A stretch of DNA of 64,000 nucleotides, taken from contig NZ_CP043538.1 in assembly GCF_000364445.2 (NCBI RefSeq), forward strand, positions 4,111,447 through 4,175,446. The letters are read 5' to 3'. Within the stretch, counting starts at the first letter, position 1. Each line of letters starts with the position of its first letter. Under the pieces are notes generated by a model that was given only the letters and a program-made list of their open reading frames with translations, did no database searches and had not been told where the DNA came from. This document shows, in pieces, positions 9,559 to 17,837 of this stretch. The translations under genes were made by a program, and so were the position numbers. Origin of the DNA: Methylobacterium mesophilicum SR1.6/6 (GTDB taxonomy: Bacteria; Pseudomonadota; Alphaproteobacteria; Rhizobiales; Beijerinckiaceae).

Positions 9559-10278
9559 ATGCCCGGCCATATCGTCAGCTCCTACGACACTGACCTGGAG
9601 GATCTGCGTCGCTCGATCTCCGAGATGGGCGGCGTGGCCGAGAAGATGACCGCGGAGGCGACCGACGCCCTCGTGCGCCGCGACGACGGGCTCGCCCAGG
9701 CGGTGATCATCGCCGACAAGCGCCTCGACGCGCTCCAGCGGGACATCGAGGAGCGCTCCGTTCTCCTCATCGCCCGGCGCCAGCCGCTGGCGATCGACCT
9801 GCGCGAGACGATCTCGGCGATCCGCGTCTCGGGCGACCTGGAGCGGATCGGCGACCTCGCCAAGAACGTCGCCAAGCGCGTGGTGGCGATCTCCGACCAC
9901 GCCCCGGCGCAGAAGATCGTGCTGGGTGTCCGCCACATGAGCGACCTCGCCGAGGGACAGCTCAAGGATGTGCTGGACGCCTATGCGAGCCGCGACATCC
10001 AGGCGGCCCACGACGTCTGGGAGCGCGACGGCGAGATCGACGCGCTGTACAATTCCCTGTTCCGCGAACTCCTGACCTACATGATGGAGGATCCGCGCAA
10101 CATCTCGTTCTGCACGCATCTCCTGTTCTGCGCCAAGAACGTGGAGCGGATCGGCGACCACACGACCAACATCGCCGAGACCATCCACTACCTCGCCACC
10201 GGGGAGACCCTGGCGGGCGACCGGCCGAAGAACGATGCGTCGAACTACGCGACGGTGGAGCGCGGGCAGGCTCCGTAG
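9559..10278 (+). CDS. phoU: Phosphate signalling protein PhoU
   Basis: PhoU couples the state of the Pst transporter to the PhoR kinase and damps phosphate uptake. The 239-residue product has two PhoU helical bundles with metal-binding type motifs: ERIGDLAKNVAKR near residue 94 and ERIGDHTTNIAE near residue 196. Its length is normal. It lies between pstB (114 nt upstream) and phoB. No phoR gene is present beside it, although PhoU normally works through PhoR. Confidence 0.95.
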   Translation: MPGHIVSSYDTDLEDLRRSISEMGGVAEKMTAEATDALVRRDDGLAQAVIIADKRLDALQRDIEERSVLLIARRQPLAIDLRETISAIRVSGDLERIGDLAKNVAKRVVAISDHAPAQKIVLGVRHMSDLAEGQLKDVLDAYASRDIQAAHDVWERDGEIDALYNSLFRELLTYMMEDPRNISFCTHLLFCAKNVERIGDHTTNIAETIHYLATGETLAGDRPKNDASNYATVERGQAP

Positions 10279-10465
10279 TCGGGCCGCCTCGACACAGGCG
10301 CCGGGGCGCGCTCATTCCTGTGGGGCGCCGCCGGAGAATCGGTGGGTACGGGTTGAGGCTGAGCGGCGCCTCCCGCACCTTCCGCCCGGCCGCCCGCTCC
10401 GGAGGGGGCCGGCGCGTCCGCAGGCTGAACGGCGCCGCCTCGTGAACGGGTCATCGAACGTGAGC

Positions 10466-11161
10466 ATGCAAGTCCTGATCGTCGAGGACGAGGAGGCGCT
10501 GACCACGCTGCTGCGCTACAATCTGGAGGCCGAGGGCTTCCTGGTGGACACGGCGGCGCGGGGCGACGACGCGGAGCTGCTCCTGGCCGAGCGGATCCCC
10601 GATCTGGTCCTGCTGGACTGGATGCTGCCGGGCCTCTCCGGAATCGAACTCTGCCGCCGCATCCGGGCGCGGCGCGAGACCGAACGGCTGCCGGTGATCA
10701 TGCTCACCGCCCGCGGCGAGGAGGGCGACCGGATCCGGGGCCTCGGGACGGGGGCCGACGACTACATCGTCAAGCCGTTCTCCGTGCCGGAACTGCTCGC
10801 CCGGATCCGGGCACTGCTGCGCCGGGCCAAGCCCGCCCACGTCTCGGACCGTCTGGCCGCCGGCGACCTGGAACTCGACCGCACCGGGCACCGCGTCCGC
10901 CGCGGCGGCGAGGAGCTGCATCTCGGGCCCACCGAGTTCCGGCTGCTGGAGTTCCTGATGCTGGCGCCCGGCCGGGTCTTCTCCCGCGAGCAGCTACTCG
11001 ACGGGGTCTGGGGACACGACGTCTACATCGACGAGCGCACGGTGGACGTGCATGTCGGGCGCCTGCGCAAGGCGCTGAACAGCCCGCGCCAGCCCGATCC
11101 GATCCGCACGGTCCGCGGTTCCGGATACGCCTTCGACGAGACCTTCGCGCTGGAGACGTAG
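10466..11161 (+). CDS. phoB: Phosphate regulon response regulator PhoB
   Basis: An OmpR-family transcription activator of 231 residues. The receiver domain (about 1-120) has the acidic pair E7/D8, phospho-acceptor D51 in LVLLDWMLPG, and K about 101 in DDYIVKPFS. The C-terminal winged helix (about 130-230) contains the DNA-recognition segment TVDVHVGRLRKAL. A GTG at 10460 is an alternative start two codons upstream. The Pho box upstream of pstS is its expected target. Its stop is only 6 nt from the stop of the convergent DsbD-like gene. Confidence 0.95.
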   Translation: MQVLIVEDEEALTTLLRYNLEAEGFLVDTAARGDDAELLLAERIPDLVLLDWMLPGLSGIELCRRIRARRETERLPVIMLTARGEEGDRIRGLGTGADDYIVKPFSVPELLARIRALLRRAKPAHVSDRLAAGDLELDRTGHRVRRGGEELHLGPTEFRLLEFLMLAPGRVFSREQLLDGVWGHDVYIDERTVDVHVGRLRKALNSPRQPDPIRTVRGSGYAFDETFALET

Positions 11162-11167
11162 CCCCGC

Positions 11168-13336
11168 TCAGCGGGCGAGCGCCGCGCTCCGGCCCGCGCC
11201 AGCCGGCACCGCCTCCAGGGCCGCCAGGACCGTCCCCTCGGTGAGGATCTGCGGCAGCACCTGCGGCGCCCCGCTGCCGCTGTAGAGCAGGTAGAGCGGC
11301 ACGCCGCTGCGACCGTACTTCTCCAGAAGGCGGGTGATCTCGGGGTTCTGGTTGGTCCAGTCACCCTTCATGTAGGTGACGTCGCGCTCGGCCATCGCGG
11401 CCCGCACGGCCCTGGTGTACAGCGAGGTCGCCTCGTTCACCGCGCAGGTGATGCACCAGGCCGCGGTCATGTCCACGAAGACGGGCCGACGGGCCTCCAC
11501 CAGGGCGTCGAGGCGGGCCTGGGTGAACGGCTCGACGCAGTCGGCGGCGGCCTGTGCGATCGGCGCGGCGCGGTCCCGCGGAAGCGTCGCGGCGATGGCC
11601 CCGACGGCGGCCAGCGCCAGGATTGCGGCGGCCTGCGCGATCCGCGAGGTCCGGGGTCCGGCGTGCCCGTGCTCCCAGGCCCAGGCGGCGAAGCCCACCA
11701 GCACGAGGCCGATCAGGGCCGCCAGGAGGCCGCGCGGATCGACCTGCTGTGCCAGCACCCAGACAAGCCACGCCACGGTGGCGTAGACCGGGAAGGCCAG
11801 GACCTGCTTGAGCGTTTCCATCCAAGCGCCCGGCCGCGGCAGCGCCCGCAGGGCCGGCGGCCAGAGGGTCAGGACCAGGAAGGGCAGGGCGAGGCCGAGG
11901 CCCAGGCTCGCGAAGACCGCGAGCGCCACGGCGGCGTTCTGGGTCAGCGCGAAGCCCACCGCCGAGCCCATGAACGGCGCCGTGCAGGGTGTCGCCACCA
12001 GGGTGGCAAGGACCCCCGTGAAGAAGGAGCCGCTCAGGCCGGCGCGCCGGGCGAGGCCGTCGCCGATGCCCGCGAGCCGGCCGCCGACATGGACCACGCC
12101 GGACAGGCTCAGGCCCATGGCGAAGAGAAGGTAGGCGAGCCCCGCCACCACGAGGGGCGATTGCAGCTGGAATCCCCAGCCGATCGCAGACCCGCCGCCC
12201 TTCAGGGCGATCAGCAGGGCGGCGAGCCCCAGGAAGCTCGCCAGCACCCCGGCGGTGTAGGCGAGGCCGTGCAGCCGCAGGCGCGACGGGCTCTCGCCCG
12301 CGTGCCGCACGAGGCCGAGGACCTTGATGGACAGGACCGGGAAGACGCAGGGCATCAGGTTGAGGATCAACCCGCCGAGGAAGGCGAACACCGCGGCGGT
12401 GGCGAGCGTCAGCGTGTCGATGTCGGGGGCGGGCGCCTGCGGGACCGGTACCGACGCGGCCGGGGCCGACGACGCGCTCACGGGAGGTGCCGGCTCGTCG
12501 CCGTACGCGAAGGCGAGCCGGCGCGATCCTCCCGCGCTCACCTCGTCCAGGGTGAGCACGCCGGGCAGGGAACCGGGAACCGCGTCGGCCGGACTGCTGC
12601 GGGCCAGGGTGAGGTGGAGGCCGGTCTCGTCGACCGTCATGACCTGCGCGGCGGCGTTGTCGATCGCGGTCTCGGAATAGGGGAAATAGGCGGCGTTCCG
12701 GATCGCTTCGGCCTTCAGGCCGGTCGCCGCGAAGTCGAGCCGCAGCGTGTCGCCCTGGCTGGAGAGCTGCAGCGGCCACAGAGCCGGGGCGGGCAGGGCG
12801 GCGCGGGCGCGCGCGAACAGCGCGGCGTTGTCCGGATCGGGCTTGGCCTCGCCCACCGGTACGGTGAGGGCGAGGTCGGCCGAACCGGGGACGCATTCGG
12901 TCTCGCAGACGAGATACGTCAGCTTGGCCTGGATCCGGACCGGGTCGGCGGGGTCGAGGCTCGGCGACGGCGTGACCGGCACGAGCAGCGTGACCTCGCC
13001 CTCATAGCCGTAGTTCATGAGCGTGGCGATCGGGATGCGCTCCGGGGCCGGCCACCGGATCGCGCCGGCGTTGAAGCCCGCCGGCAGAGTCCAGGTCACC
13101 TCCGGGGGCAGCCCGGAATCGCCGGGATTGCGCCAGTAGACGTGCCAGCCGGGCTTCACCTGCATGCGCACGGCCAGGGTGAAGGGCTGCGCCCCCGCGA
13201 CGGCTGCGGGCTCGGCGAGGAGGCTCGATCGCACGAGGTCCGGGGGCGTGCGGAAGCCCTGCGGAAGACCCTGCGCGACGGCGGCCGAGACGCTCGCGGC
13301 GAGCGCCAGGATCAGGATGGCAAGGCGGCGGATCAT
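11168..13336 (-). CDS. DsbD/ScsB-like thiol:disulfide reductase (membrane)
   Basis: A 722-residue protein. A signal peptide is at residues 1-22. A large periplasmic region follows, with an LVCETECVPGSA segment whose Cys pair resembles the DsbD/ScsB alpha domain. About eight membrane helices come next (from PDIDTLTLATAAVFAFLGG, including LNLMPCVFPVLSIKV and TPCTAPFMGSAV, each with one of the transmembrane thiol cysteines). A C-terminal thioredoxin domain has WCITC. Such proteins carry electrons from cytoplasmic thioredoxin to periplasmic substrates. I chose ATG 13336 because it begins the signal peptide; an in-frame ATG 12 codons upstream is possible. Length and N-terminus fit ScsB-type better than classical DsbD. 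Confidence 0.88.
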   Translation of the reverse strand: MIRRLAILILALAASVSAAVAQGLPQGFRTPPDLVRSSLLAEPAAVAGAQPFTLAVRMQVKPGWHVYWRNPGDSGLPPEVTWTLPAGFNAGAIRWPAPERIPIATLMNYGYEGEVTLLVPVTPSPSLDPADPVRIQAKLTYLVCETECVPGSADLALTVPVGEAKPDPDNAALFARARAALPAPALWPLQLSSQGDTLRLDFAATGLKAEAIRNAAYFPYSETAIDNAAAQVMTVDETGLHLTLARSSPADAVPGSLPGVLTLDEVSAGGSRRLAFAYGDEPAPPVSASSAPAASVPVPQAPAPDIDTLTLATAAVFAFLGGLILNLMPCVFPVLSIKVLGLVRHAGESPSRLRLHGLAYTAGVLASFLGLAALLIALKGGGSAIGWGFQLQSPLVVAGLAYLLFAMGLSLSGVVHVGGRLAGIGDGLARRAGLSGSFFTGVLATLVATPCTAPFMGSAVGFALTQNAAVALAVFASLGLGLALPFLVLTLWPPALRALPRPGAWMETLKQVLAFPVYATVAWLVWVLAQQVDPRGLLAALIGLVLVGFAAWAWEHGHAGPRTSRIAQAAAILALAAVGAIAATLPRDRAAPIAQAAADCVEPFTQARLDALVEARRPVFVDMTAAWCITCAVNEATSLYTRAVRAAMAERDVTYMKGDWTNQNPEITRLLEKYGRSGVPLYLLYSGSGAPQVLPQILTEGTVLAALEAVPAGAGRSAALAR

Positions 13337-13455
13337 GCTGTCCCTTCGCGCGCAGGGCGGCCGCGGTTTCATGAGTGCAGAGCTTTGCGCTGCGCGAGCC
13401 GGTCCATGATCGGGGGCCATATCATGGGCGGCCTTGAAAATCGCCAGCCCGTGGG

Positions 13456-15294
13456 TCAGCCCGGGAGCGGCGAAGTCGCCGCGTCCAGCCAGTCGCGCGT
13501 CTCGGTATCGAGGCTCGGTCCAAGCGTTTCCCGCACCCGCGCATGGTACGCGTCGATCCAGGCACGCTCGTCCGGGTTGAGCAGGTCCGGTTGGATCAGC
13601 CGGCGGTCGTAGGGCGCGAGCGTCAGCGTCTCGAAGCCGAGCACCGGCCGCTCGCCGCCCGCGATCGCGCGGGGCTCCACCAGGACGAGGTTCTCGATCC
13701 GGATGCCGTAGGCGCCGCTCGCGTAGTAGCCCGGCTCGTTCGACAGGATCATGCCCGGTTCCAGCGCCACCGTGCCGGTCTTGGCGATCCGTTGCGGTCC
13801 CTCGTGGACCGACAGGAAGGCGCCGACGCCGTGCCCGGTGCCGTGGTCGAAATCCAGGCCCGCCTGCCAGAGGGGCGCCCGGGCGAAGGCATCGATCTGC
13901 GCCCCCGTGGTGCCGGTCGGGAAGACCGCCCGCGCGATGGCGACGTGGCCCTTCAGCACCCGGGTGAAGCGGTCGCGCATCGCTGCGGTCGGCGCGCCGA
14001 CCGCGACGGTGCGGGTGATGTCGGTGGTGCCGTCCGGGTATTGCGCGCCGGAATCGATCAGGAACAGCTCGCCCGGCCGCACGGTCCGGTCGCTGGCGCG
14101 GGTCACCCGGTAATGGACGATGGCCCCGTTCGGGCCCGAGCCCGAGATCGTCGGGAACGAGACGTCGCGCAGGTCGCCGCCGGCCGCGCGAAAATCCTCC
14201 AGCGCCTCCACGGCGGCGATCTCGGTCAGCGTTCCGGCGGCGGCCGCGCCGTCGAGCCACGCGAGGAACCGCACGACGCTGGCACCGTCGCGGGCATGGG
14301 CGGCGCGCGTACCGGCGATCTCGGCGGCGTTCTTGACCGCCTTCATCCCGGTGATCGGATCCTTGCCGACATCGACGGTGCCGCCCGCCGATTCGATCTT
14401 CTCCTTCAGCGCCACCGCGCCGGTCGCCGCATCGAGCCGGACGCGCGCGCCGCCCAGGGCGGCGAGCCCGTCGTCGAGTTCGTCGCGGGTCAGGATCTCG
14501 GCGACCGGGGCGAGGGCCGCGCGCAGGCTCGGATCGACGTTCGGCGAGACCAGGAACAGCCGCGCCGCGCCGTCGCGCGGGAGGATCGCGTAGCCCAGCG
14601 CCAGGGGCGTATGGCCGACATCGGACCCGCGCAGGTTGAACGCCCAGGCGAGATTATGCGGGTCCGAGATCACCAGCGCGTCGCAGCCTGCCTCAGCCAG
14701 GGCGGCCCGCACCCGCGACAGCTTCTCGGCCACCGGTTGCCCAGCGAGCGCGTCGGGATGTGTGACCACGGGACCGGCGGGCGGCTTGGGCCGCCCGGCC
14801 CAGACCGCGTCGACGAGGTTCGGGACGGCCCGTACCGTGCCGCCGGCCTTCGCCACCGCCCGCTCCAGGCGCGCGAGCCCATCCGGCGTGTGCAGCCAGG
14901 GATCGTAGCCCAGCACCTGGTCGCGCCTGAGGTTGCTGGCGATCCAGGCCTCCGGCGTCGTCTCGGACAGCGGCACGACCGTGAGGATCCCGGTATCGAC
15001 CTGCTCGGGCGCCTGGAGGGTGTAGCGGCCGTCCACGACCAGCGCGGCGGACTCCATCAGAATGATCGCGGTCCCGGCCGAGCCGGTGAACCCCGTGAGC
15101 CACGCCAGCCGCTCCGCGTCGGCCGGCACGTATTCGGACTGGTGCTCGTCGGCCCGCGGCACGACGAATCCATCGAGACCGGTCTCGCGCAGGGCGGCGC
15201 GCAGGGCCTCGATCCGCTCGGCCCCCTTGCGGTGGCTCGGATCGTCGAAGGTCTGGAAGCGGCGGCGCGACGGGGAGGAGCTGGGCTCTGACAT
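13456..15294 (-). CDS. pepP: Aminopeptidase P family metallopeptidase (Xaa-Pro aminopeptidase)
   Basis: A 612-residue M24B peptidase that would release N-terminal residues linked to proline. Two creatinase-like N-terminal domains (about 30-330) precede the pita-bread catalytic domain (about 335-560). The metal ligands appear in order: D and D in LIDSGAQYPDGTTDITRT, H in HGTGHGVGAFLSVHEGP, E in MILSNEPGYY and E in GIRIENLVLV. A C-terminal extension (DRRLIQPDLLNPDERAWIDA) is typical of the long, eukaryote-like form. The upstream gene edge is clean. The symbol is by family only. Confidence 0.9.
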   Translation of the reverse strand: MSEPSSSPSRRRFQTFDDPSHRKGAERIEALRAALRETGLDGFVVPRADEHQSEYVPADAERLAWLTGFTGSAGTAIILMESAALVVDGRYTLQAPEQVDTGILTVVPLSETTPEAWIASNLRRDQVLGYDPWLHTPDGLARLERAVAKAGGTVRAVPNLVDAVWAGRPKPPAGPVVTHPDALAGQPVAEKLSRVRAALAEAGCDALVISDPHNLAWAFNLRGSDVGHTPLALGYAILPRDGAARLFLVSPNVDPSLRAALAPVAEILTRDELDDGLAALGGARVRLDAATGAVALKEKIESAGGTVDVGKDPITGMKAVKNAAEIAGTRAAHARDGASVVRFLAWLDGAAAAGTLTEIAAVEALEDFRAAGGDLRDVSFPTISGSGPNGAIVHYRVTRASDRTVRPGELFLIDSGAQYPDGTTDITRTVAVGAPTAAMRDRFTRVLKGHVAIARAVFPTGTTGAQIDAFARAPLWQAGLDFDHGTGHGVGAFLSVHEGPQRIAKTGTVALEPGMILSNEPGYYASGAYGIRIENLVLVEPRAIAGGERPVLGFETLTLAPYDRRLIQPDLLNPDERAWIDAYHARVRETLGPSLDTETRDWLDAATSPLPG

Positions 15295-15422
15295 GGCGCG
15301 AGCCTAGCGCCCGGCGGTCCCGGCTCGCAACCGCGCAGCCAGCGTTGCGGCGCGCCCTCGTTGAGGGTTAAAAGATCGCGTCCAATCTTATCACGCCGCG
15401 GAATTTAGCCTATTCATCTGCG

Positions 15423-15686
15423 ATGCCACGCCGCGTTTATTATCGGATCTGCGACAGACCGGACGGCCGCTTCGACGCCGTCGTCACGATCGAACCCGAC
15501 ACCGTCGTCCGGCGCGACGGGTTCGCGTCGCTGGGCGAGGTCGAGGAGTGGATCGAGGGACTGCGCGTGCTGATGGCGGCGCTGGGTGCCCCGGTGGCGC
15601 AGGCGGACGCATCTTCGTCGACGGCGCCGGTCGAGGCGGCGGCGGACAGATCACGGGCACCAGGGCAGCTGCGGACCGCGAAGTGA
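15423..15686 (+). CDS. Small hypothetical protein
   Basis: This 87-residue frame starts at ATG 15423, 128 nt from the divergent pepP start. Residues 1-50 look folded (MPRRVYYRICDRPDGRFDAV, then an alternating strand pattern and a helix around EVEEWIEGLRVLMAAL). The C-terminal 35 residues are Ala/Ser/Pro-rich and probably disordered. I see no clear ribosome site and do not recognise the family. It converges with the Rmf-like gene. Confidence 0.5.
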   Translation: MPRRVYYRICDRPDGRFDAVVTIEPDTVVRRDGFASLGEVEEWIEGLRVLMAALGAPVAQADASSSTAPVEAAADRSRAPGQLRTAK

Positions 15687-15726
15687 CGCGATCGTCGCCG
15701 GCCACGTCCCCGCCGCCTCCTGACGG

Positions 15727-15915
15727 TCAGGCGTCCGTAATGGGCAGGTCCGGGGCGCGGTCGACCGGCGCGCCGTCGTAGCCTTCCAGCCAGGCCGCCC
15801 GGGCGGCCGAGTGCGCCGGATAGGGACACGCATCCTTGGGCCGTCCCTGCGCCCGGGCGCGGGCTCCCTCGGCGATGGGATCCGACGGCGGATCGGGGAG
15901 CGACGGCTGGCTCAT
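15727..15915 (-). CDS. Ribosome modulation factor-like small protein
   Basis: A 62-residue protein. Its core (ARAQGRPKDACPYPAHSAAR, followed by AAWLEGYDGA) follows the Rmf family pattern G-x-(2-4)-DxCPY-x-(6-8)-R-x-x-W-L-x-G. In gammaproteobacteria Rmf dimerises idle ribosomes in stationary phase. Alphaproteobacteria carry several short relatives of unproven role. The protein ends with an acidic tail. It lies just upstream of prmA on the same strand (30 nt), so it may share a transcript with a ribosomal-protein methyltransferase. The family match is by motif only. Confidence 0.65.
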   Translation of the reverse strand: MSQPSLPDPPSDPIAEGARARAQGRPKDACPYPAHSAARAAWLEGYDGAPVDRAPDLPITDA

Positions 15916-15945
15916 GCCCGCACAACCCGCCCGGCCGGTCCGGGT

Positions 15946-16866
15946 TCAGCGGCGGGGTCGTCGGGCCGCGCCGCCGCGCATCAGCACGAGCGCAACCCAG
16001 CCCTCGATCAGCCCGCGGCTCACGAGGGAGAAGCCCTGGAGGCGGTAGGCCGAGAGCACGCCCGGCACGTCGCGCTCGATCAGGCCCGACAGCACCAGCA
16101 CGCCCCCCGGCGCGACCACCCGGGTGAGGGTCGGCGCGAGGAGCCGCAGGGGCCGCGCCAGGATGTTGGCGAAGACCAGATCGAAATGCCGCGGCCTGTC
16201 CGCGAGGCGGTGGCGCACGCCGGCGCCCTCGTAGAGCTTGAGATAGGGGCCGAGCCCGTTGGCGCGGGCGTTCTCGCGGGCGGTGCGCACCGCCTCGGCG
16301 TCGAGATCGCCGGCGATCACCGGCCGGCGCAGAGCCTTGGCGGCCGCGAAGGCGAGAATGCCGGTCCCGGTCCCGACATCCAGCACATGCTTCGGACGCC
16401 GTCGCTTCAGCGCGGAGACCAGGGCCCGGAGGCAGCCGAGGGTCGTACCGTGATGGCCGGTGCCGAAAGCCAGGGCCGCCTCGATCTCGATGGGCAGGTC
16501 GTTGGCGCGCACCGCATCACGATCGTGGGACCCGTGGATGAGGAATCGTCCGGCCCGGACGGGCTTCAGCCCCTCCAGCGAGGCGCGCACCCAATCCTGC
16601 TGCGCGATCGTATGGAACTCCGCCGCATCGGCCGCGTCGCCGATCACCGGCCGGATCAGCTCCCGTACGTAGTCCTCTTCGGGCGCGTCGGCGAAATAGG
16701 CTTCGAGCCGCCATGTCCGGCCATCCGCATCCTCGAAGGCCGCCACCGCGGTCTCCGTGGGATCGAACATCTCGCCCAGCAGGTCGGTCATCGCCCGGGC
16801 CGAGCGTTCGTCGGTCAGCAGGCGCAGGACGTGGGACGGGCGGTGGGGCGGCAGGCCTTCGAGCAT
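15946..16866 (-). CDS. prmA: Ribosomal protein L11 methyltransferase
   Basis: PrmA trimethylates ribosomal protein L11 using S-adenosylmethionine. The 306-residue product has an N-terminal substrate-recognition domain, then the class I methyltransferase core. That core contains GTGHHGTT (family motif ALAFGTGHHGTTLG), the SAM motif VLDVGTGTGILAFAAAK, and FANILARPL, the PrmA form of motif IV. I chose ATG 16866 because it gives normal family length; the frame continues upstream without likeness to PrmA. Confidence 0.94.
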   Translation of the reverse strand: MLEGLPPHRPSHVLRLLTDERSARAMTDLLGEMFDPTETAVAAFEDADGRTWRLEAYFADAPEEDYVRELIRPVIGDAADAAEFHTIAQQDWVRASLEGLKPVRAGRFLIHGSHDRDAVRANDLPIEIEAALAFGTGHHGTTLGCLRALVSALKRRRPKHVLDVGTGTGILAFAAAKALRRPVIAGDLDAEAVRTARENARANGLGPYLKLYEGAGVRHRLADRPRHFDLVFANILARPLRLLAPTLTRVVAPGGVLVLSGLIERDVPGVLSAYRLQGFSLVSRGLIEGWVALVLMRGGAARRPRR

Positions 16867-17008
16867 GTGGCGGGCTGTAGCGCCCGCGCGCGCGGCATCA
16901 CAGGGGGCCGGAGCGAAAAAAATCGCGCGCGTCGGGACCGCGGAACGGGACCAGCCCGGTGCGATCGGCGCTTGTGGCCGACCGGACACAATCGGCAATA
17001 CATGTATC

Positions 17009-17030
17009 GACACTGCGCATATACAGTGTC
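17009..17030. promoter_or_regulatory. Inverted repeat, possible operator
   Basis: GACACTG and CAGTGTC are perfect inverted half-sites with an 8-nt spacer, in an AT-richer gap between prmA and the small gene at 17144. No regulator is identified. This could be chance or a binding site. Confidence 0.3.
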
Positions 17031-17143
17031 CATCCGATGGATGTGTGCTTAAACAGTTTCGGCTTCCCCAAGGCCAGACCCTCAACTCGGGCGCGCCGCT
17101 CTTGACGGACCGGCGCGCCAGTTTTGACAGATCAAAGCGCACC

Positions 17144-17287
17144 ATGAATTCGCCTCTCCTCTTCAGCGTCGGCGTCGCGCTCCTGACGACGGCAGCGGCC
17201 ACGCTGTGGGCGAAGCTCGTGGCGGCCGACATGGTCGGCCTGCCGGATGTCGACCCGACCGAGCGGCGCGATATCCGGACTTGGTGA
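17144..17287 (+). CDS. Small single-span membrane protein, hypothetical
   Basis: A 47-residue frame starting at ATG 17144. Residues 3-24 (SPLLFSVGVALLTTAAATLW) form one clear hydrophobic helix. A short charged tail (DPTERRDIRTW) follows. No family is recognised and the ribosome site is weak. The membrane-helix pattern and its position in an otherwise empty gap support it moderately. Confidence 0.42.
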   Translation: MNSPLLFSVGVALLTTAAATLWAKLVAADMVGLPDVDPTERRDIRTW

Positions 17288-17466
17288 GACGGCCGAAGGG
17301 CGGGCAACCCGAGACGGCACTCCCGATTCTCAGCCGACAGCGCCCAGGAATGCGGCAGGATGGCCAAGCGTTCATCACAAGAACCTGCAGCCGCGGAACT
17401 CGCATCGCGGAGCAGCGTTTTCGCCGGCTTTCGGCGTGTCCGACGATTGAGCAAGGTGCGTACAGC

Positions 17467-17664
17467 GTGACCAAGTCCCGGCGTTCCGGCCCGCGTGGGC
17501 CCGTGGTGGTCAACGATGCCGCGTTGCCTGCGCGGCCCCGCGAGCGGGTCTTCGGCGGCCCGACGCCGGATGGGCCGTTGCCCGGCCGCATCCTCGTGTT
17601 GCTGAGCCGTCTGCACCGGGCCGAGGCCGCGCCGAAGGACCACCACGAGAGCCAGAGCGGCTGA
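17467..17664 (+). CDS. Small basic hypothetical protein
   Basis: A 65-residue frame from GTG 17467, rich in Arg, Pro and Gly in the first half. It has a short hydrophobic stretch (PLPGRILVLLSRLHRAE) and a charged tail. No ribosome site or family is clear. It may be a non-coding frame kept open by GC content. Confidence 0.3.
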   Translation: MTKSRRSGPRGPVVVNDAALPARPRERVFGGPTPDGPLPGRILVLLSRLHRAEAAPKDHHESQSG

Positions 17665-17700
17665 AGGCGCGCGTCCACGGCGTGCCGCTGAGGATCGTCC

Positions 17701-17770
17701 ATCCGCTTGGCCGATCCGCTTGGCCGATCCGCCTGGCCGATCCGCCTGGCCGATCCGCTTGGCCGATCCG
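17701..17770. repeat. 13-bp tandem repeat (about 5.4 copies)
   Basis: The unit ATCCGCTTGGCCG occurs at 17701, 17714, 17727, 17740 and 17753, plus a partial copy to 17770. The third and fourth units carry CCT in place of CTT. It lies 67 nt upstream of modA, where copy-number change could alter promoter spacing. Confidence 0.9.
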
Positions 17771-17837
17771 CAACGTGACCCTATGATCCCCGTCGTACCC
17801 GAACGGATATAACGGGTCTCGACAGGATCGATCGTCC

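Noticed and set aside
13337..14260. 308-codon N-terminal extension of the DsbD/ScsB-like frame
   Set aside because: The extension lies antisense to pepP and is Arg/Gly-rich. The signal peptide at 13336 gives a natural start.
17701..17770. Tandem units as a CRISPR array
   Set aside because: Units are 13 bp with no spacers and no cas genes nearby.
17765..17820. Possible ModE box upstream of modA (TATAACG near 17808)
   Set aside because: Only one half-site is present; the matching inverted half is missing, so it is not a convincing ModE operator.
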